The notes beneath the pieces are model-generated. The model saw only the letters and a list, made by a program, of their open reading frames with translations, was not told the origin of the DNA and ran no database searches. From Parachlamydiaceae bacterium (lineage in GTDB: Bacteria > Chlamydiota > Chlamydiia > Chlamydiales > Parachlamydiaceae), in the NCBI GenBank assembly GCA_013698165.1, contig JACCVN010000395.1, forward strand, positions 1 to 5,881: a stretch of DNA of 5,881 nt, given 5' to 3'. The position numbers and the translations under genes were made by a program. This document shows, in pieces, positions 5,685 through 5,881 of the stretch. Position 1 is the first letter of the stretch. Each line of letters begins with the position of its first letter.

Positions 5685-5780
5685 GAATGGGCTAATTGTA
5701 ATGCATTATGCCCTGAATGCGGCTAATTGTTATGCATTATGCCCCGAATTGCCTCGAATGGGGCTAATTGTGTAAAGCCC
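5685..5780. repeat. Cluster of about 30-base direct repeats with hairpin potential
   Basis: Two tandem near-identical units (5685-5714 and 5715-5745) share GGCTAATTGT, then A or T, then ATGCATTATGCCC, differing by one indel and a few bases. A third, partly diverged unit begins with GAATGGGGCTAATTGTG at 5756 and ends in AAGCCC at 5780. Each unit can fold: GGGCTAAT pairs with ATTATGCCC around an 8-base loop, with one bulge, in unit 1. Unit 1 also holds the 10-base palindrome TAATGCATTA (5699-5708). No gene overlaps it. Role is unknown. Confidence 0.65.
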
Positions 5781-5796
5781 ATAGTGTAGTTACTCA

Positions 5797-5809
5797 ACCG
5801 CTTCGCGGT
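5797..5809. repeat. Short hairpin related to the 26-base repeats
   Basis: ACCGC (5797-5801) pairs with GCGGT (5805-5809) around TTC. Its core CCGCTTCGCGG differs from the CCGCATTCGCGG core of the two 26-base repeats by one base in the loop. It may be a third, reduced copy, or chance similarity of a short GC-rich stem. Confidence 0.35.
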
Positions 5810-5828
5810 GTTTATCTCCTAATAACGC

Positions 5829-5871
5829 AAAAAAAAAGAAACCTCGAAAACCAAAAGGCTTTCGAGGTTTT
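5829..5871 (-). terminator. Strong hairpin terminator, probably for a minus-strand gene beyond the window
   Basis: An 11-bp perfect stem AAACCTCGAAA (5839-5849) / TTTCGAGGTTT (5860-5870) with a 10-base loop. On the minus strand the stem is followed by C and then nine U residues (A-run 5829-5837). On the plus strand it is followed only by T-AATT, so it may also stop plus-strand transcription weakly. The strong U-tract side points to a minus-strand gene ending to the right of 5881. Confidence 0.75.
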
Positions 5872-5881
5872 AATTCTCGCA

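Larger units (their letters stand above)
5258..5881. other. 624-base intergenic region rich in inverted repeats
   Basis: No convincing gene is found here. In order it holds the yitT terminator (5268-5304), two 26-base hairpin repeats with an 8-bp hairpin between them (5349-5441), a doubtful 48-codon minus-strand ORF (5494-5640), tandem direct repeats (5685-5780), a short GC hairpin (5797-5809) and a strong minus-strand terminator (5829-5871). Stretches 5305-5348, 5442-5493 and 5641-5684 show nothing I can name. CAACGC (5499-5504) and GCGTTG (5516-5521) form an additional 6-bp inverted repeat inside the doubtful ORF. Confidence 0.8.

Noticed and set aside
5685..5780. CRISPR array
   Set aside because: The repeat units are directly adjacent with no unique spacers of constant size, only two or three copies exist, and no cas genes are in the window.
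5258..5881. Insertion sequence or transposon remnant
   Set aside because: No transposase motif, no terminal inverted repeats bounding a unit and no target-site duplication could be found. The 48-codon ORF is too short to identify.

Overview
The window looks like chromosomal DNA from an A+T-rich Gram-negative bacterium. The best guess is a Chlamydiae-related organism (environmental chlamydia type). That guess rests on an HprK-HPr-EI set with no sugar permease beside it, on adjacent ptsH and ptsI as in Chlamydia, and on a YitT-type membrane protein and a Val-Asp tRNA pair nearby. The lineage is inferred from gene content and is not proven. The sequence reads as ordinary, well-organised core genome up to about 5260, followed by a 620-base repeat-rich intergenic stretch.

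Bases 1-78 hold what may be the C-terminal tail of an upstream gene. From 134 to 3906 runs a compact four-gene plus-strand operon: a SUKH (SMI1/KNR4-like) protein, HPr kinase/phosphorylase (hprK), HPr (ptsH) and PTS enzyme I (ptsI). The first junction is 7 bases and the next two are 4-base stop/start overlaps, so translation is probably coupled. Enzyme I would phosphorylate HPr on His16 with PEP, while HprK would add or remove phosphate on Ser47. No sugar-specific enzyme II is present, so this is either the general half of a PTS whose EII genes lie elsewhere or a purely regulatory phosphorelay. The role of the SUKH protein in this operon is unknown.

Converging on the operon from the minus strand is a two-gene tRNA unit, tRNA-Val(TAC) then tRNA-Asp(GTC). 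It has a good consensus promoter (4139-4167) and a 10-bp hairpin terminator with a U8 tract (3922-3953), placed between tRNA-Asp and the end of ptsI. Divergent from the tRNA promoter is a plus-strand YitT-family gene (4322-5257) with its own extended -10 promoter and a likely terminator just downstream.

From 5258 to 5881 there is no recognisable gene. This stretch holds a probable yitT terminator, two near-identical 26-base hairpin repeats flanking an 8-bp GC-rich hairpin, a 48-codon minus-strand ORF of uncertain reality, a cluster of about 30-base direct repeats that can fold into hairpins, and a strong hairpin/U-tract terminator at the right edge. That terminator probably belongs to a minus-strand gene beyond the window. 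The repeats and the SUKH-PTS linkage are the parts most worth a second look. No clear evidence of a new defence or mobile system was seen.
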